DNA of 64,000 nt from Larix kaempferi (GCA_027924585.1 BSBM01000865.1:7243001-7307000), one strand, 5' to 3'. Shown: positions 47,361-58,735, numbered from the stretch's first letter. Numbers and translations are program-made. Notes: generated from the letters alone by a model not told the origin.

Positions 47361-48010
47361 TGTTAAATTTTCAGAATTTACTTCAATCTGATCTAGGATC
47401 TTAACTGAGAGAACAACATTTACAGCATATCTACAGCATATCAATCATGGAGACAATAATGCAAGCACACAAGAGACACAAAGATTTACTTGGGGAAAAC
47501 CCTAAAGGTGAAAAACCCCAATAACTTCCTCAGAGATAGATAGAGCAATGATACAACCAACCAAGAGAGATAGCCATAAACTAGCAGCAAATCCTCCTCC
47601 TTCATAAGTGCGCCACTCCTCCTTGAGTGCATGTGTGAGAAGTGAGTGAGTAAATAGAGTGCCTCCCGCACTCTATTTATACTTGACTTGACTTGCCTTT
47701 TTACCTAACTCATGTAGGCTCGAACTTTACCACATAACATAATGCTGAGTGGGACGACCCCCAATAGGGTGGTCTAATAACCCTTTGACCCACATGGCCG
47801 GCCCCCAATAGGGTGGTCTAATAACCCTTTGACCCACATGACTTATACAGGGCCGACCCCAAATAAGGTGGTCTAATAACCCATCAAGTATAAGTTACGA
47901 CACTTACAATATAAATGACGACACTTCCTTATAGAGGAATAATACCATCTCTATAGGAATACAATATACATATATGTGAAATACATTCCGAAGTTACATA
48001 TACATCAACA
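47361..48010 (-). mobile_element. Solo LTR of the element E type
   Basis: 650 bp, TGTTAAATTTTCAG to ACATCAACA on the plus strand, flanked by CCTGC at 47356-47360 and 48011-48015. It matches the LTRs of E read on the opposite strand. No interior is present, so the element was lost by LTR-LTR recombination. A TATA box with hairpin lies at 47652-47681. Confidence 0.92.
47652..47681 (-). promoter_or_regulatory. TATA box fused to a hairpin in the solo LTR
   Basis: Minus strand: TATAAATAG at 47681-47673 overlapping stem AAATAGAGTGC, loop GGGAG, partner GCACTCTATTT. Compared with E, the inner stem bases ATC/GAT have become TGC/GCA, and pairing is kept. Confidence 0.82.
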
Positions 48011-48559
48011 CCTGCCTGTTCATTCAGGACTTCATTATCGGAGACCCAGTCTACGGCTCTATTCTGGGACCTCGGTCCGGGGACGATGCAATCCCCTGCC
48101 TGTTCATTCAGGACTTCATTATCGGAGACCCAATCTACGGCTCTATTCTGGGACCTCAGTCCGGGGACGATGCAATCCCCTACCTGTTCATTCAGGACTT
48201 CATTATCGGAGACCCAGTCTACGGCTCTATTCTGGGACCTCAGTCCGGGGACGATGCAATCCCCTGCCTATTCATTCAGGACTTCATTATCGGAGACCCA
48301 GTCTACGGCTCTATTCTGGGACATTAGTCCGGGGATGATGCAATCCCCTACCTGTTAATTCAGGATTTCATTTATCGGAGACATCATGTCTACGGCTCTA
48401 TTCTGGGACATCAGTCCGGGGACGATGCAATCCCCTACCTATTAATTCAGGATTTCATTTATCGGAGACATCATGTCTACGGATCTATTCTGGCACATCA
48501 GTCCGGGGACGATGCAATCCCCTACCTGTTAATTCAGGATTTCATTTATCGGAGACATA

Positions 48560-49110
48560 GATCTACGGCTCTCTTTAGAACAGATGTTCAAGGATGATAC
48601 AATCCCTCTTCTTTCTCGGAGACTTCTGTCTACGACTCATTTTAGAACATGTGTTCAAGGATGATACAATCCCTCTGCTTTCTCGGAGACACCTGTCTAT
48701 GGCTCTCTTTAGGACTGAAGTCCAGGGATGATCCAATCCCCTCATGTCCACCAAGGACTTCATTCTCGAAGACATACGTCTACGGCTCTCTTGAGGATGA
48801 TGCAATCCTATATGTCCACCAAGGACTTCATTCTCGGAGACATACGTCTACGGCTCTCTTGAGGATGATGCAATCCTATCATGTCCACCAAGGACTTCAT
48901 TCTCGGAGACATATGTCTACGACTCTTTTGAGGATGATGCAATCCTATCATGTCCACCAAGGACTTCATTCTCGAAGACATACGTCTACGGCTCTTTTGA
49001 GGATGATGCAATCCTATATGTCCACCAAGGACTTCATTCTCGAAGACATACGTCTACGGCTCTTTTGAGGATGATGCAATCCTGTCATGTCCACTTTAGA
49101 CCATGTCTAA
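48560..49110 (-). repeat. 68-69-bp tandem array, derived from the 84-bp array
   Basis: ATGTCCACC recurs at 48744, 48812, 48881, 48950, 49018 and, as ATGTCCACT, 49087. Units share the blocks GGACTTCATTCTCG, GTCTACGGCTCT and a hairpin AGGAT-GATGCA-ATCCT (48794-48809). These blocks also occur in the 84-bp units, so one array grew from the other. The left part (48560-48743) is transitional. Confidence 0.9.
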
Positions 49111-49239
49111 GGACCATCCACCAACCTCTCTGTCGGCATCACCAATATAGGTATTCACATTATCGACCTCACTGTCGATGCAGGCAATCTCATCATAAGT
49201 GATCACATCACTCCCCCTTTTGAGGAGGGTCCTTCTATA

Positions 49240-50678
49240 TTAAGTTTGTCTCGGAAAACTTTACCTGAGGTAGAGGTTTGGTTAGTACATCAGATCGGTA
49301 GAGGTTTGGTTGGTACATCAGATCGGTAGAGGTTTGGTTAGTACATTGGTAACTTGTTACAAATTCGAACCTTAATTCCTATTTGCTCCATATCTCGTAT
49401 ATAGAAATGCCAGATCTCTATGTGCTTTTGACTTATCATGGAACACTGGATTCTCTCTGTTTGTCACATAGGATCATAGTTGGGTCCATCTCTAAGTCAA
49501 ACAATTGTGAAGCCATGTCGTTTCACAATTAGCAGAGCAAGCAGCCATATATTCCGCTTGTGCTGAGAGCCACACTAGACTGATTCTTGCTAAACCACAA
49601 GATCATGGCTGATCCCAGACAATAACATCTTCTCGATGTGCTCTTCCTGTCTTGATACACTTTCTGCTCAATCAATATCTGTGTAGCCATTTGAATTCAT
49701 GATCTCCATAGATCAAAGTCTATTGTATCCTTTAGGTACCTCATCACATGCTTTGCAACTAACACGTGAACACTTCTAGTTTCCACTAGGTACTGACTCA
49801 AGGTGTTTACAGCAAAGCATATATCTGACCTAGTATTCGTTAGACACATCAATGACTCAGTAATTTGTCTGTACAGAGTTATATCCACTAACTCTAATGA
49901 GTCATCTGCTAAGAACTTCAAGTTGGAATTCATGAGAGTGGCCATTCCAACACATCAATTCCTTTTAATATTTCTCAGCATACTTTCCCTGGTTGAGAAA
50001 GATTCCTTCTAAGCCTTGCCATACTTCCATACTTAGGAAGTAATGCATCAATCTGAGATCTTTCATTTTTCATTTTTGCAGCCATCTTCTTCTTTCTTTT
50101 CGTGATCTGTTTCTCATTCCCTATAAGAAGGATATCATAATAATAGTATGATCCATAGCCTTAAGGTAAAGGTTAGGAACAACTTTACTTTTGGTAAAGC
50201 CCAAGCTTATCAAGAAACTGTAAATTCTCCCTTTGTGACTGAACATCATTCACACTCTGCATTGAATGATTTTCTGCATATCTATCTGTGCCATCTCTCG
50301 ATAGATGGGTCTACTGATATGAGCCTCAATATTATTCGAACTCTGTGGTGAGTTCCTTCTTGCATCCATGTCATCTGTGTATAAAAACCATATTCAACCT
50401 TGTAGCAAAGGTTGAGATCCACATCACCCGTGGTGATCATTAAGCTCATCAATTGATTATCGATCCTGGGTACCCATACAAAACCTGAATCACACTTCTT
50501 CTTTAATTACACCATTAAGAGAATGGTTTTATCTATCCACTTGGAACAAACATCTCATCATGATTCTCTTTCTCTTTTCTAAGAGAATCTTCTGGCCACA
50601 AGCCTTCTATAGTGTGTTTGATTTGTAAATCCTTTTGTTGAACATCCATCACTTGTTCATCATTCATCATGATTTTTC
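49240..50678 (-). pseudogene. pol: Copia RT-RNase H of element F, strongly decayed
   Basis: Sense order from 50678: after TTTGTAG|GAAAAATC the RT amino end is barely readable. A frame at 49945-49697 has TNTRSDICFAVNTLSQYL and VAKHVMRYLK, the copia RT thumb region. Further down are EYMAACSA and NPVFHDKSK of RNase H. The tail motif VLTKPL occurs in a 28-bp unit repeated three times (49271, 49299, 49327). Frameshifts and stops are many, and the YVDD box cannot be found. It is homologous to the RT parts of A and E. Confidence 0.78.
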
Positions 50679-51960
50679 CTACAAATCAAAATTAGGTACA
50701 TGATTAGTAATACTTCATAATCATCAAATCATATTGACATGATAACCTATTATGCATACAGATATCATTTACATAGTTATGCAACTATCTTGACCAATAC
50801 TTTGGCACAATACTTTCCCATATCCTGTATGCATACAGTGGCTATCTAGATGCCTTCCATCTCTACCAAAACATACTATCGAGAGTGTGCACAACTCTCA
50901 GCATGTCATCAAAGAGGTTTCATTCTAGACAAGCAACAATGGAATGTTTGTCCAACTTACCAATCATATGCATATTAGTAGTATACTGTTCAATGTTCTA
51001 TGAATATTTACACTTAGCATGATATATTATAGGAATACAAATATGCATACAACCTATTATAGGCAATATCATTTAATATTTCAAATAACAACTCAAATAC
51101 TTATCTTTTATGTTTGTGTGGTTGCCTCCCGCTTGATCTTCTGTATGTCTTTTGAACTTCTATTCATTCTGTACCACTGTGCATGTTCAAGTGTCATCCT
51201 CATGATCTCATACACAAACATACACCCATTAGTATGTTCTAAATGTTATCAAAACATTATAGTTCTAAATAATCTTGAGAATGTATAGTCATGATTATAG
51301 TTAATAAACATTAGTATTCAAGATTTCAGGGAAGTCTTCTTTTACTCATGCATATCATCAATCAAGATAAAAGACATAATATGCATAATCCCTTGATTAC
51401 TAACTTTATGAATAAGCATAACCAATCATACCAAGTATACTTATATGAGGGATCCTAACACAAGGTAAGATTCATGGGAAACATACCTGGATTAGTATAC
51501 CTACTTAGTTATGTACAACATACCTAAACAATCTCTTCAATGATTTAGAGATCCTGAGGTAGAACCTGCATGTCTCATAGGTTAAGCATAATATAACAAA
51601 GTCATACATACCTCATAAGTAGAACAAAGATTACGGATGAGTCTTTGTCTTCATGTTTTCATGGTCATGGAACCTGATTTGTCTTTTGTGATGTACCTGT
51701 ATCTTGTTAGCAGACAACATCAACCTCACACAACATCATAATGCATTAGTACAATCATATAGCCCTTTTGATCATTCACATGCATTCATACTGTTACTAT
51801 GGTGATAAGACAATTCTAAAATTAATCAAGATTGTACTAATAAATAATATGAAGACAAACACATCATGAACTTAATCAAGAATTAGATTTCAAGACATAC
51901 CTGAGCCTCCTTAAGTCATACCTGTCGAGACTTCTTGTAGTCTTCTTATGTAAGGCCTTA
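50679..51960 (-). other. Intron-like intervals of element F
   Basis: GT...AG intervals in sense order: 51900-51697 (204 nt), 51611-51566 (46 nt) and a donor CAG|GTATGTTTCC near 51496. An exon-like scrap near 51190-51115 resembles the integrase scrap of A and E. An acceptor ends at 50679. Gag and protease are missing. The layout equals that of E. Confidence 0.55.
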
Positions 51961-53131
51961 GCCTCAACTCCCCCTGAAACTTGATCTGGAGCTTGATTAG
52001 GGTTTTCTAGAGAAACCCTAAAAATTCAATCTTAGACTTTCACACTTCTAAATGGATGAAAGAATATGTCTTGCTGAGCTGATCAAACTAGCATACTTCA
52101 ATTTTGGAATTTCCAAAATTTGACCCCTCAAAATTGCCTTTGAAACTTCTGGATCTTCTGGACAGGATCCCGAACTAGGGTTTGATGAAGCCCACCCTTC
52201 TGCCCAAACAAAAGGTTCGATCCAAGGCTCTAAACTCTTATTTTTATTAGGAGTTTCCAGCCGTGGTTATAGACTTCAAAAATTCCAACTTTTGCTGAAG
52301 CCCTAATTTTCCATCTTTCCGATCAAAATCCCGAACCGGGGTTTGATCAAGCCCGGTCTTCCACCCAACCAAAAAATTCGATCTTGGTCTCTAAATTTCG
52401 ATTTTCCTGAGTCGCATTCAGCCGTGGACTCCGATTCCAAAAATTCTAACTTTCTCCGAAACCCTAAATTTCGGAAGCCATGAATAAAGGTGCTCGAAAA
52501 ATAATTCTGTTTTGACAGAAATATGCACCTGATTGTTTCTGCTATAACTCCGAAATTTTTACTCCACAGGGTCTGAAACCCTTTTTTTGCAGTAGCCTGA
52601 CCTGTCATCTTTCCATCCTAACAGGTCTGACCTCAATTGGGTTTTCTGAGAGAGAGTTATGCCAAGTGTTGCAGCGTGACCTGTTTATGGAATAAAACAG
52701 GAGAGCGAACTTGTACGGTGTGCCACGTGTCACTACTTGAACTTAGGCCTCTGAAAAAGTTTCCTGAGATATTAAAGTCTGTGTACTACCTGTCACTTTT
52801 TACGAAATTTCATTTGGAGCTTCCTAGCCCAAGTTATGACCTTTTTTCCTAGGTCACCTTATTTTGACTGAGATCTGGAAGAGGTAGAAACCCTAACTTG
52901 TACTGATCATAACTCACAAAGTAAAACGAATATGAGGGTGCCCTTTGGACACAAGGTACCTGGGGATGTTATCTTTGACCTGTAAACGTTTCAGACCCTG
53001 AAACTTCGCAGAAATGGATTTATATCGAAAGTTCCACGATGACTGGTTTTTGCTATGTAAAACCCTAACCTTCAAAATGTCGTAAGTAAAGCAAGTGTCG
53101 TAAGTGCCATACCTTGCTTTCCTTCAGGTTA
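51961..53131 (-). other. Untranslated leader of element F
   Basis: About 1.1 kb, clearly similar to the leader of E, with two units 161 bp apart (52301 and 52462). A 101-codon frame at 52608-52303 is not conserved in E and is not counted as a gene. Confidence 0.75.
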
Positions 53132-53143
53132 GATCTAATACCA
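53132..53143 (-). other. Primer binding site of element F, mutated
   Basis: The minus strand reads TGGTATTAGATC; two changes from TGGTATCAGAGC. It abuts the LTR edge at 53144. Confidence 0.8.
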
Positions 53144-53694
53144 TGTTAAGATTTAATATGATAAGTCATAAAATAGCAGCATTACATTCCATTTCACAAT
53201 AATAGCATATACAGGATCACTGAAGAAACAACAAGCACAGCATAAACACAAGAGACATAGATTTATCCTGGGAAACCCTCATGGAGTAGAAAACCCAGCA
53301 AAGCTTCCTCAATATAGATGACCAGCAATATACAAAGATGAAACCCTAAGACATGATCTCCTCCTCCACAATAGCAGACCTCTCCTCCAAAAGTGCGTTA
53401 TCCTCAAGTGAGCGAGTGTATCAAATGAGGAACACACCTCCTCTATTTATACACTACTCTGATATGTATTTTACACAAGTACATGTAGGCTCGTATTTAA
53501 CCATTAGGTTAAATACCCAATTATAACTGACTGGGCCGACCCCACATGGTGGGTCTAATAACCCTAGTTACCATACCCAACTCGGAGGAATAAACATCTC
53601 CATATTTATAGTATAATCACATCGGAGGTATGGAACATCTCCGGAATAAATAATATACAAATATAATATTCTTTGAAGTTACAATATTTCAACA
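53144..53694 (-). repeat. 5' LTR of element F
   Basis: 551 bp, TGTTAAGATTTAATATG to ATTTCAACA. The TATA box is at 53443-53451 (minus) with an imperfect hairpin reaching to 53423: GAGGA/TCCTC plus AAAT/ATTT, with one unpaired base. Confidence 0.9.
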
Positions 53695-53959
53695 TAAAAT
53701 AATGCGAATGGAGAACTTTTCTAGCCGATGTGACTAGGGCATACCTTTTTTCATAATTAGTCTACAAGGTCTGGAAAAGGGGTAAACTTATACTAGGTAG
53801 ACGCCCTTTCAGATACTTTTAGCGAGCATGGAGGGAAGCAAGATTGCTCGGTGATCATTTCATTTTTTTAGGAGTCAGAAAAGAGATTAACAGAAACTCC
53901 CTAAGTGCCTTTTTCGTAAAAGAGTTGTTCGGCCCAAAAGAGGGATAAAATTACACCGA
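53695..53959 (-). repeat. 265-bp copy of 45371-45635 on the other side of F
   Basis: It begins TAAAATAATGCGAATGG and ends TTACACCGA, equal in length to the left copy and with only a few base differences. See findings for possible origins. Confidence 0.88.
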
Positions 53960-54032
53960 ACAAGAAGATATTGGTGAGAGCGAGAAGTGATCTCAAGCAT
54001 CGTCACAAGCGCGAAAAATTGAATCCGGTGAT
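53960..54032 (-). repeat. Unit of element G repeated at 58440-58510
   Basis: The block GGTGAGAGCGAGAARTGATC and the following TCACA and GAATCCGG blocks recur after element I. Removing I joins two units roughly 160 bp apart. Ends at the target duplication GTGAT. Confidence 0.65.
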
Positions 54033-54418
54033 TGTGATGAACCTGCAATAATTAATTAATGAAAATACACAAGATATGAGAAATAATAAAACTCAGAATC
54101 ACTTTTATATTGATAACGGGCCACTTCAAGGGGAAACCTCCTCTGAGAAAGCTCAATACAAATAACTTCATGGTGCCTTCAATGACCTCAACACACACTT
54201 ATATACTAAGTCTATGCCCAATACTATGAGTCAAAACCATGGGACATATAATACTACGGGACGACTTACAAAGCATATGAATCCAATACTATGGGTCAAT
54301 ACCATGGGCTAATATAAACTATGGATCAACAAATACTACTGGACGACTTACAAAGCATATGTGTCCAACAACAATATACTAACAAAGTAAAGAGAAGGGT
54401 TGACACAGTTTCCTAATA
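54033..54418 (-). repeat. 3' LTR of element I
   Basis: TGTGATGAACCTGC to TTTCCTAATA, followed by the purine tract (minus TAAGGGAGAGGGGA). It pairs with 57962-58348. Confidence 0.92.
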
Positions 54419-54439
54419 TCCCCTCTCCCTTAGAAAAAG

Positions 54440-56932
54440 CTTTGTCCTCAAAGCTTTGGTTGGGGAAATTGATGCAGAATCTGAAAGAGTGGTTCCCCGG
54501 TTGCATCCTCGGGTTGCATTTCGGGCCACTGATGCCTTTGGAGTTTCAGGGAGGATTGTGTGGAAGGCTGTAGACGAAGAAGAACTATATCAACTGCGTG
54601 AAAAGTGTGCTCAGAATGGTGCTGATCGGCTTGTTGTTGCAGTCAAATTCTGGCCATGTGAAGATTGTCCTGCAGAATGAGAAGAATCTGATCGCAGATT
54701 CGAAGAACCGAGTCCATTGCCTGAACTGGGGAGCTGCTAATGGTGTATGGAAGAAGAATTGGCGGTGTCTGTCCATAGATTGCTTCATATGGTGTCCTTG
54801 TAGATGTGGCATTGTACCACCAAATCGCTTCTAAGAAATCCATAGAAATAGTTGGCCAAATCTGTGTAGGGATAGGCAAGGGTTTGAGCAGTCTTGAAAG
54901 GAGTGTCGTTTCACCCTTGTTGACCTGGAAAGTATCACAGTTAGCCACCATCTGTTGAATTTTCATTTTCAGTCCCTACCAAAAGAAGTTAAATTGTTCT
55001 TGGTCATACATTTTGAAAAACCCAGAGTGCCCTGCTGATGAAGAAACATGGAGTTCATAGAAGAGATAGCCCTGTTGAACATATTGCAACCAATTTGGAA
55101 CAAGCAGAGAAATAGCTGTAAGAGAAACTGGGTCATCAATTCTGCGAGAAGGAGCATCTGCCACCATATTGTCCTTACCATTATTGTAAGTGATCGCATA
55201 GGGATAACCCATGAGTTGGATAACCCATTTCAGGTGTGTTGGGGAGGAGACCTATTATTCCAGGAAATTTTCCAAACCTTAGAGATCAGTCTTGATGCGG
55301 AAATAATTCCCTAATAGGTATAGCTGCCACTTCTTTACTGCATGCAAAATAGCCATCATTTCTTGCTGAGAGGTAGATGCGGCTAAATTCTTATCGAAAA
55401 GGTCTCTTGAAGGAAGCAAGCTCATTGGTTCAGCAAAGACACCTGCATATCTATCCAAGGAAGTAGTGGAGACTGTTGATGGGTGTATTTGAATGGAATA
55501 GAGCTGAGCAATGACACCATGTGAATTATTCTTAAGGATTTTTTCTAGGCGATGTGAACTGATGATGCAGAGAGACCCTGGTTGTAATCCCATAAATTTG
55601 TGTTGTGCCCCATTGACTAAAAACTGCATCCAAAGTTCAGCAAAATCCCATAAGATGGGGCTAAGTGTGCATAACCATTGAACACCCAAAACCACATCAC
55701 ATCTACCTAAGCACAAGGCAAACATGTCAGAGCATAGGTTATAATATTCCATAGAGATACGCACATTGTGACACTTCCCCTTGCAAGGTAAGGTGCCCCC
55801 ATTGGCAACCATGACTTCAAAGTGGGAGCAAGGATGGAAAAAACAGTCATTCTGTTTGGCAATCCAAGGGTCAATGAAGTTATGAGTGCTACTAGAATCA
55901 ATGAGTATGGTAAGAGGAAGCTTCTTGAAGTATCCCCCGACCCACTTTTTTTGTGGGGTTGTGACGCCAGTTACAGCATGGAGAGAGATCTCGGGTGGGT
56001 CGTCCTGAGATGGGGTGTCAATAGGTGGGTGCTGAATGTTAACCTAATCATCTAATGTATCTAGAGCTTCTTCACCAAGTTTAGAGGCAGGCAGAGAATC
56101 CACTTCCAAGAGATAGAGATTTTGTTGAACACATCTATGTCCCCGAGTGAATTTCTCATCACAATTATAACAAAGCCCTTTTTCTCAGCATGCCTGCATC
56201 TCTGTTTCAGACAAATGCTTGATAGGAATTGGTTGAGGAGCAGGCGTGATGGGAGGTTGTTGGGAACCCATATTTCGGAAGGGAATAAAGGTGGGTTTGG
56301 AGCGTTTTTGAGCTACGATCTTGTCCTCGGCCAGCTTATCCAACCCTAGGACTTCCATCATTGTGTTGGGAGAGAACATTTTGACCTCTGAGTGGATTTC
56401 ATCCTTGAGACCACTGATAAAACAACTCCATGTAGAATTCATCAGACAATCCTTCTGTGTGATTGGCTAGTTTCTCAAATTCCATCTGATACTCTCTCTC
56501 TGTGCCAGTTTGGTGAAGTTTAGTGAGTGCTCCTGTGAAGTCGTCAAAAGAACTAGGACCAAATCGTGGCAAAATGAGTTGGCAAAAATCTATTGAGTTT
56601 GGCTCAGGATGAGCTTTGATGTACCAACAGTACCATTGAAGGGATTCCTGTTCCAAATGAAACGATGCAAGTGGAACTTTCTGGACATCAAAAGTATTGT
56701 GTAGAATGAAATATTGTTCTGCTGGGTATATCCATCCAGTCGGATCAGTACCATTGAAGCGAGGAAAATCAAGTTTTGCCCCACAAAAATTGTTGGAAGA
56801 AGAGAACCCAGTGACTACAAAATATTCTAGCTGTCGGTTATTGTTCATGGCTGAATGTTGAAGATGGAGGCTAAGAAATTTTTCATCAGGATCTTGGATT
56901 TTGGTTTGGATGGCTGCAAGTGCTTCCTCCAT
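54440..56932 (-). pseudogene. gag-pol: Gypsy gag-pol of element I with RT and integrase-core deletions
   Basis: The gag ATG at 56932 opens a 177-codon frame with LDFPRFNGTDPTGWI and EREYQMEFEKLANH. After a frameshift it continues at 56442 with NTMMEVLGLDKLAEDK, then a CYNCDEKFTRGHRC-type knuckle near 56180-56140. The protease block has TILIDSSSTHNFIDPW near 55893. At about 55400 the frame passes from FAEPMSLLPSRDL straight into LAASTSQQEMMAILHAVKKW of RNase H, so the whole RT is gone. The integrase zinc region ELHVSSSAGHSGF and VNKGETTLL follow, then SMDFLEAIWWYN joins the first core Asp directly to a much later segment, deleting the DDE core. A chromodomain scrap ends near 54440. Confidence 0.88.
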
Positions 56933-57947
56933 GGTTTTTTCTCTTGCGCGGGTGACAACTACAACCAGGAGTTTTTTTTTTTTTTTGGAAATGGATAGGA
57001 AAACACAAACAAAAGCTTATTTAGTAACGGAAAATATGGATTTGGGAAAAACTCGGATTGGTAATTGGGGTTTGACTAGGATTTGGACACTTTCTGATGG
57101 ACAGGGAGGCAAAAAATGGAGATTTCAGAAGCAGGGTGAAAGAATGAGAAAATTTGGTAGAGAGGGGCAAAGAAGCAGAATTAGGAAAGGAACACGGTGG
57201 AAACATTTAAAGGCATTTGTGTGAAAATTGAAGGAGTTATGGCAAACCATAAAAATAGACAAATGTGGGATTTATGGTCTTAGGAAGTGGAATTCGGGAT
57301 AGGGTCTTCAAGAATGAAATATGCAGAATGGGATTGTAGGGATGTCAGTGAAGTTTCACGGAAGAAAGAGTTGAAACAAGGGAGATATGGCCGAAATGGA
57401 TCGGCAACGGTGGCACGAAAGTGATCTGCAACAGATGGATCTACAATGGCGCAGAAGGGATCGAAAAATGGCTGGATATGAAATGGAAACTAGATTTGGA
57501 ACGACTTTCAGAATAGATCTGGAGCGGAAGTGATCGATAACAGTTCAGCTGAAAATAGATATGGACCCCATGTATGTGCGGCTTCCTATCGGTTCAGGGG
57601 ATTCACTCGGCCACCAATGCTATCTGACGGCTTGCGTATTGGGGCAGTACCCCTCACTCCACGGTTCAGGTAAAACGGATAACCGCTTTGCCACAAATGA
57701 CAGCTCTTGGTTTACCTCACGGGTGGGAACTAGTCAATCGGGTAGGGGTCGTTACCCTTTTCGCTGGCAGGTTCTCTCAATGGGCCAGCTACTTTAGGGT
57801 TCCTATGGTACTCCTCATAATGAGTTTTAGGGCTTATTCCCAAGTACTTCCCATAGTTGAGCGGATAGGAATTATTCCCAAATCCGAACCTGCAACAGAT
57901 GCGAAAAAAAATTTGGTAGAAATTTCACTCAACGAGCCCAAGAAAGT
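56933..57947 (-). other. Leader of element I
   Basis: About 1 kb between primer site and gag. Part of it (57550-57800) looks richer in G and C than its surroundings and has frames on the plus strand (57561-57797) without family signal. I found no gene there. Confidence 0.5.
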
Positions 57948-57959
57948 GCTCTGATACCA
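57948..57959 (-). other. Primer binding site of element I
   Basis: The minus strand reads TGGTATCAGAGC, 2 nt from the LTR edge. Confidence 0.9.
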
Positions 57960-57961
57960 GA

Positions 57962-58348
57962 TGTGATGAACCTGCAATAATTAATTAATGCAAATACATG
58001 AGATATCAGAAATAATAGAACTCAGAATCACTTTTATATTGATCACGGGCCACTTCGAGGGGGAAACCTCCTTTGAGAAATCTCAATACATTTAACTTCA
58101 CGGTGCCTTCAATGACCTCAACACACACTTATATGCTAAGTCTATGCCCAATACTATGAGTCAAAACCATGGGACATATAATACTACGGGATGACTTACA
58201 AAGCATATGCGTCCAATACTATGGGTCAATACAATGGACTAATATAAACTATGGATTAACAAATACTACGGGACGACTTACAAAGCATATGCATCGAACA
58301 ACAATATACTAACAAAGTAAAGAGAAGGGTTGACATGGGTTCCTAACA
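57962..58348 (-). repeat. 5' LTR of element I
   Basis: 387 bp, TGTGATGAACCTGC to GGTTCCTAACA, followed by GTGAT. Confidence 0.93.
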
Positions 58349-58353
58349 GTGAT

Positions 58354-58735
58354 AAGAAAAATGTTTTAAAACCCAGTAATGGCCGATGTGGAACGCAAAC
58401 CGAGGCAATGAGGGGCATGAAAAAAATGCCTTGACAATATGGTGGTGAGAGCGAGAAATGATCTCAAGCATCATCACAGGCGCAGAAATCTGAATCCGGC
58501 GGTGCAAAGGGTGTGAAAAACGAAGGTCAAATGACTCCCGAATGGTCAAAAGAAAAAACGAGGTTAAACAATGGTTATAAATAAAGGTGATCCCACCAAG
58601 CCAAGGATGCAGTGGTGGGGGAAAAATGATGACCCGCGGGGGAAAAATACTATGTGTATCAAATCAACTCAAATATACAAGTGACACGTGACCTCAAAAA
58701 TGGTTGAGATCACGAATGTGAAAAAGTGAGCAGGG
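58354..58735 (-). other. Non-coding part of element G with a repeat unit
   Basis: Holds the second copy of the GTGAGAGCGAGAA unit (about 58440-58510) and purine-rich GGGGGAAAAAT blocks near 58617 and 58640. No gene. Confidence 0.5.

Larger units (their letters stand above)
46985..48560 (-). repeat. 84-bp tandem array with GATGCA hairpins, element F
   Basis: TGTTCATTC or variants recur at 48017, 48101, 48185, 48269 and 48353 (84 bp apart), then 48440 and 48527 (87 bp). Looser units run from 46985, interrupted by the solo LTR. Each unit has a hairpin around GATGCA or GATACA: ATGGAT/ATCCAT at 47031-47048, GGAC/GTCC near 47188-47201, GGGGAT/ATCCCC at 47256-47273, GGGGA/TCCCC at 48079-48096. Confidence 0.9.
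45637..53694 (-). mobile_element. Element F: decayed Ty1/copia inserted in G
   Basis: Minus-strand order: 5' LTR (53694-53144), primer site, leader, intron-like intervals, RT-RNase H remains, tandem hairpin arrays, purine tract and a shortened 3' LTR (46045-45637). Its leader, 46-nt interval and array position match E. The first 143 bp of the left LTR are missing and replaced by a 265-bp segment that also follows the right LTR. It is the most decayed of the A/E/F group. A solo LTR of the E type is inserted in its array. Confidence 0.88.
54033..58348 (-). mobile_element. Element I: internally deleted Ty3/gypsy chromovirus
   Basis: 4316 bp, flanked by GTGAT at 54028-54032 and 58349-58353. LTRs are 386 and 387 bp. 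The minus-strand interior has gag, protease, a jump from protease directly into RNase H, part of integrase and a chromodomain scrap. The RT and the integrase core are deleted. Its gag, protease and pol match element J closely, so J is the fuller relative. It could only move with help from such an element. Confidence 0.93.

Noticed and set aside
46283-49110. Possible CRISPR array, because of regular repeats
   Set aside because: No unique spacers between units, no cas genes, and the host context is a plant retrotransposon; it is a tandem satellite.
52303-52608. 101-codon frame in the leader of F
   Set aside because: The homologous leader of E does not keep the frame, so it is not coding.
57561-57954. 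Plus-strand frames in the leader of I, suspected organelle-derived gene
   Set aside because: I could not match the translation to any plastid or mitochondrial protein, and the frames run against the element's sense; kept only as a composition note.
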